Made by a program: the position numbers and the translations under genes. Below are positions 63,800-64,000 of a DNA stretch of 64,000 bases, piece by piece. The notes beneath the pieces are model-generated. The model worked only from the letters and a program-made list of their open reading frames with translations. It searched no databases and was not told the DNA's origin. Position 1 is the first letter of the stretch; each line of letters starts with the position of its first letter. Origin of the DNA: Liolophura sinensis (Eukaryota; Mollusca; Polyplacophora; Chitonida; Chitonidae); contig NC_088299.1 in NCBI RefSeq assembly GCF_032854445.1, positions 7,974,324 to 8,038,323 of the forward strand, read 5' to 3'.

Positions 63800-64000
63800 C
63801 TGAAATGAAAGAAATTTCATATGAAAATCCCATGTTATGGGAGCGAGCCTTTTAACTGTCCGTGCCAGCACACTGTCTAATCCTGACAAACCAATCAACA
63901 TGTACATGTAACAGCTACAATAACACTGTTCAGATCAAGATTCAAATAACATCAACTATTTTAGATTGTGTACCATGAAAGATTAAGTAAAAAAACAAAA

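Overview
The window is animal nuclear DNA. Genes are split by GT-AG introns, non-coding DNA dominates, and it is crowded with tRNA-derived SINEs, small inverted-repeat elements, microsatellites and minisatellites. The commonest SINE (3' end carrying GCCGCCGTCGTATAAG, GAGTACGGCGTAAAACACC and an AAATAAATAAAT tail) is of a type I associate with molluscs, so a marine mollusc or another lophotrochozoan is my best guess. This is an inference from repeats and gene style, not a species call.

Layout. 1-830: end of a decayed Tc1/mariner transposon. 3016-8694 (-): a complete five-exon regucalcin/SMP-30 gene (300 aa). 8.7-16.2 kb: repeats only, including a decayed LINE inside a 2.1 kb element with about 160 bp terminal inverted repeats, and arrays of ATCGATATCGAT palindromes. 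16272-17582 (-): an intronless-CDS class A GPCR. 17.6-25.5 kb: repeats and unassigned DNA. 25565-34142 (+): a complete six-exon magnesium-dependent phosphatase 1 (MDP1, HAD family, 169 aa). 34.1-43.2 kb: repeats. 43212-44645 (-): a second GPCR related to the first. 47.17-48.13 kb (+): a broken inverted copy of that second GPCR, interrupted by a 200-N assembly gap. 55044-63799 (-): the last three coding exons of SNRK (SNF-related kinase); the kinase domain lies beyond the right edge. I see no operon-like organisation and no shared pathway among these genes.

Main discovery candidate. Three tandem repeat arrays in two unrelated genes each contain a splice junction within the repeat unit. (1) In regucalcin, a 27 bp unit repeated 17 times contains the exon 1 5' splice site, with decoy GT donors at 27 bp spacing running into intron 1. 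(2) In MDP1, a 46 bp unit forms an array with 37 copies of the exon 3 3' splice site; only the last is the real acceptor. (3) Also in MDP1, a 52 bp unit carries the exon 6 acceptor (CAG|GTGT.ACCTGT), with four clear decoys before the real one. In every case the repeat includes the first or last bases of the true exon, so the arrays appear to have been seeded by duplication across an exon-intron boundary. The frame consequences differ. The regucalcin decoys add 9-residue in-frame units. MDP1 exon 3 decoys place a TAG in frame. MDP1 exon 6 decoys stop inside the last exon and so would predict short C-terminal isoforms. Whether any decoy is used cannot be decided from DNA alone.
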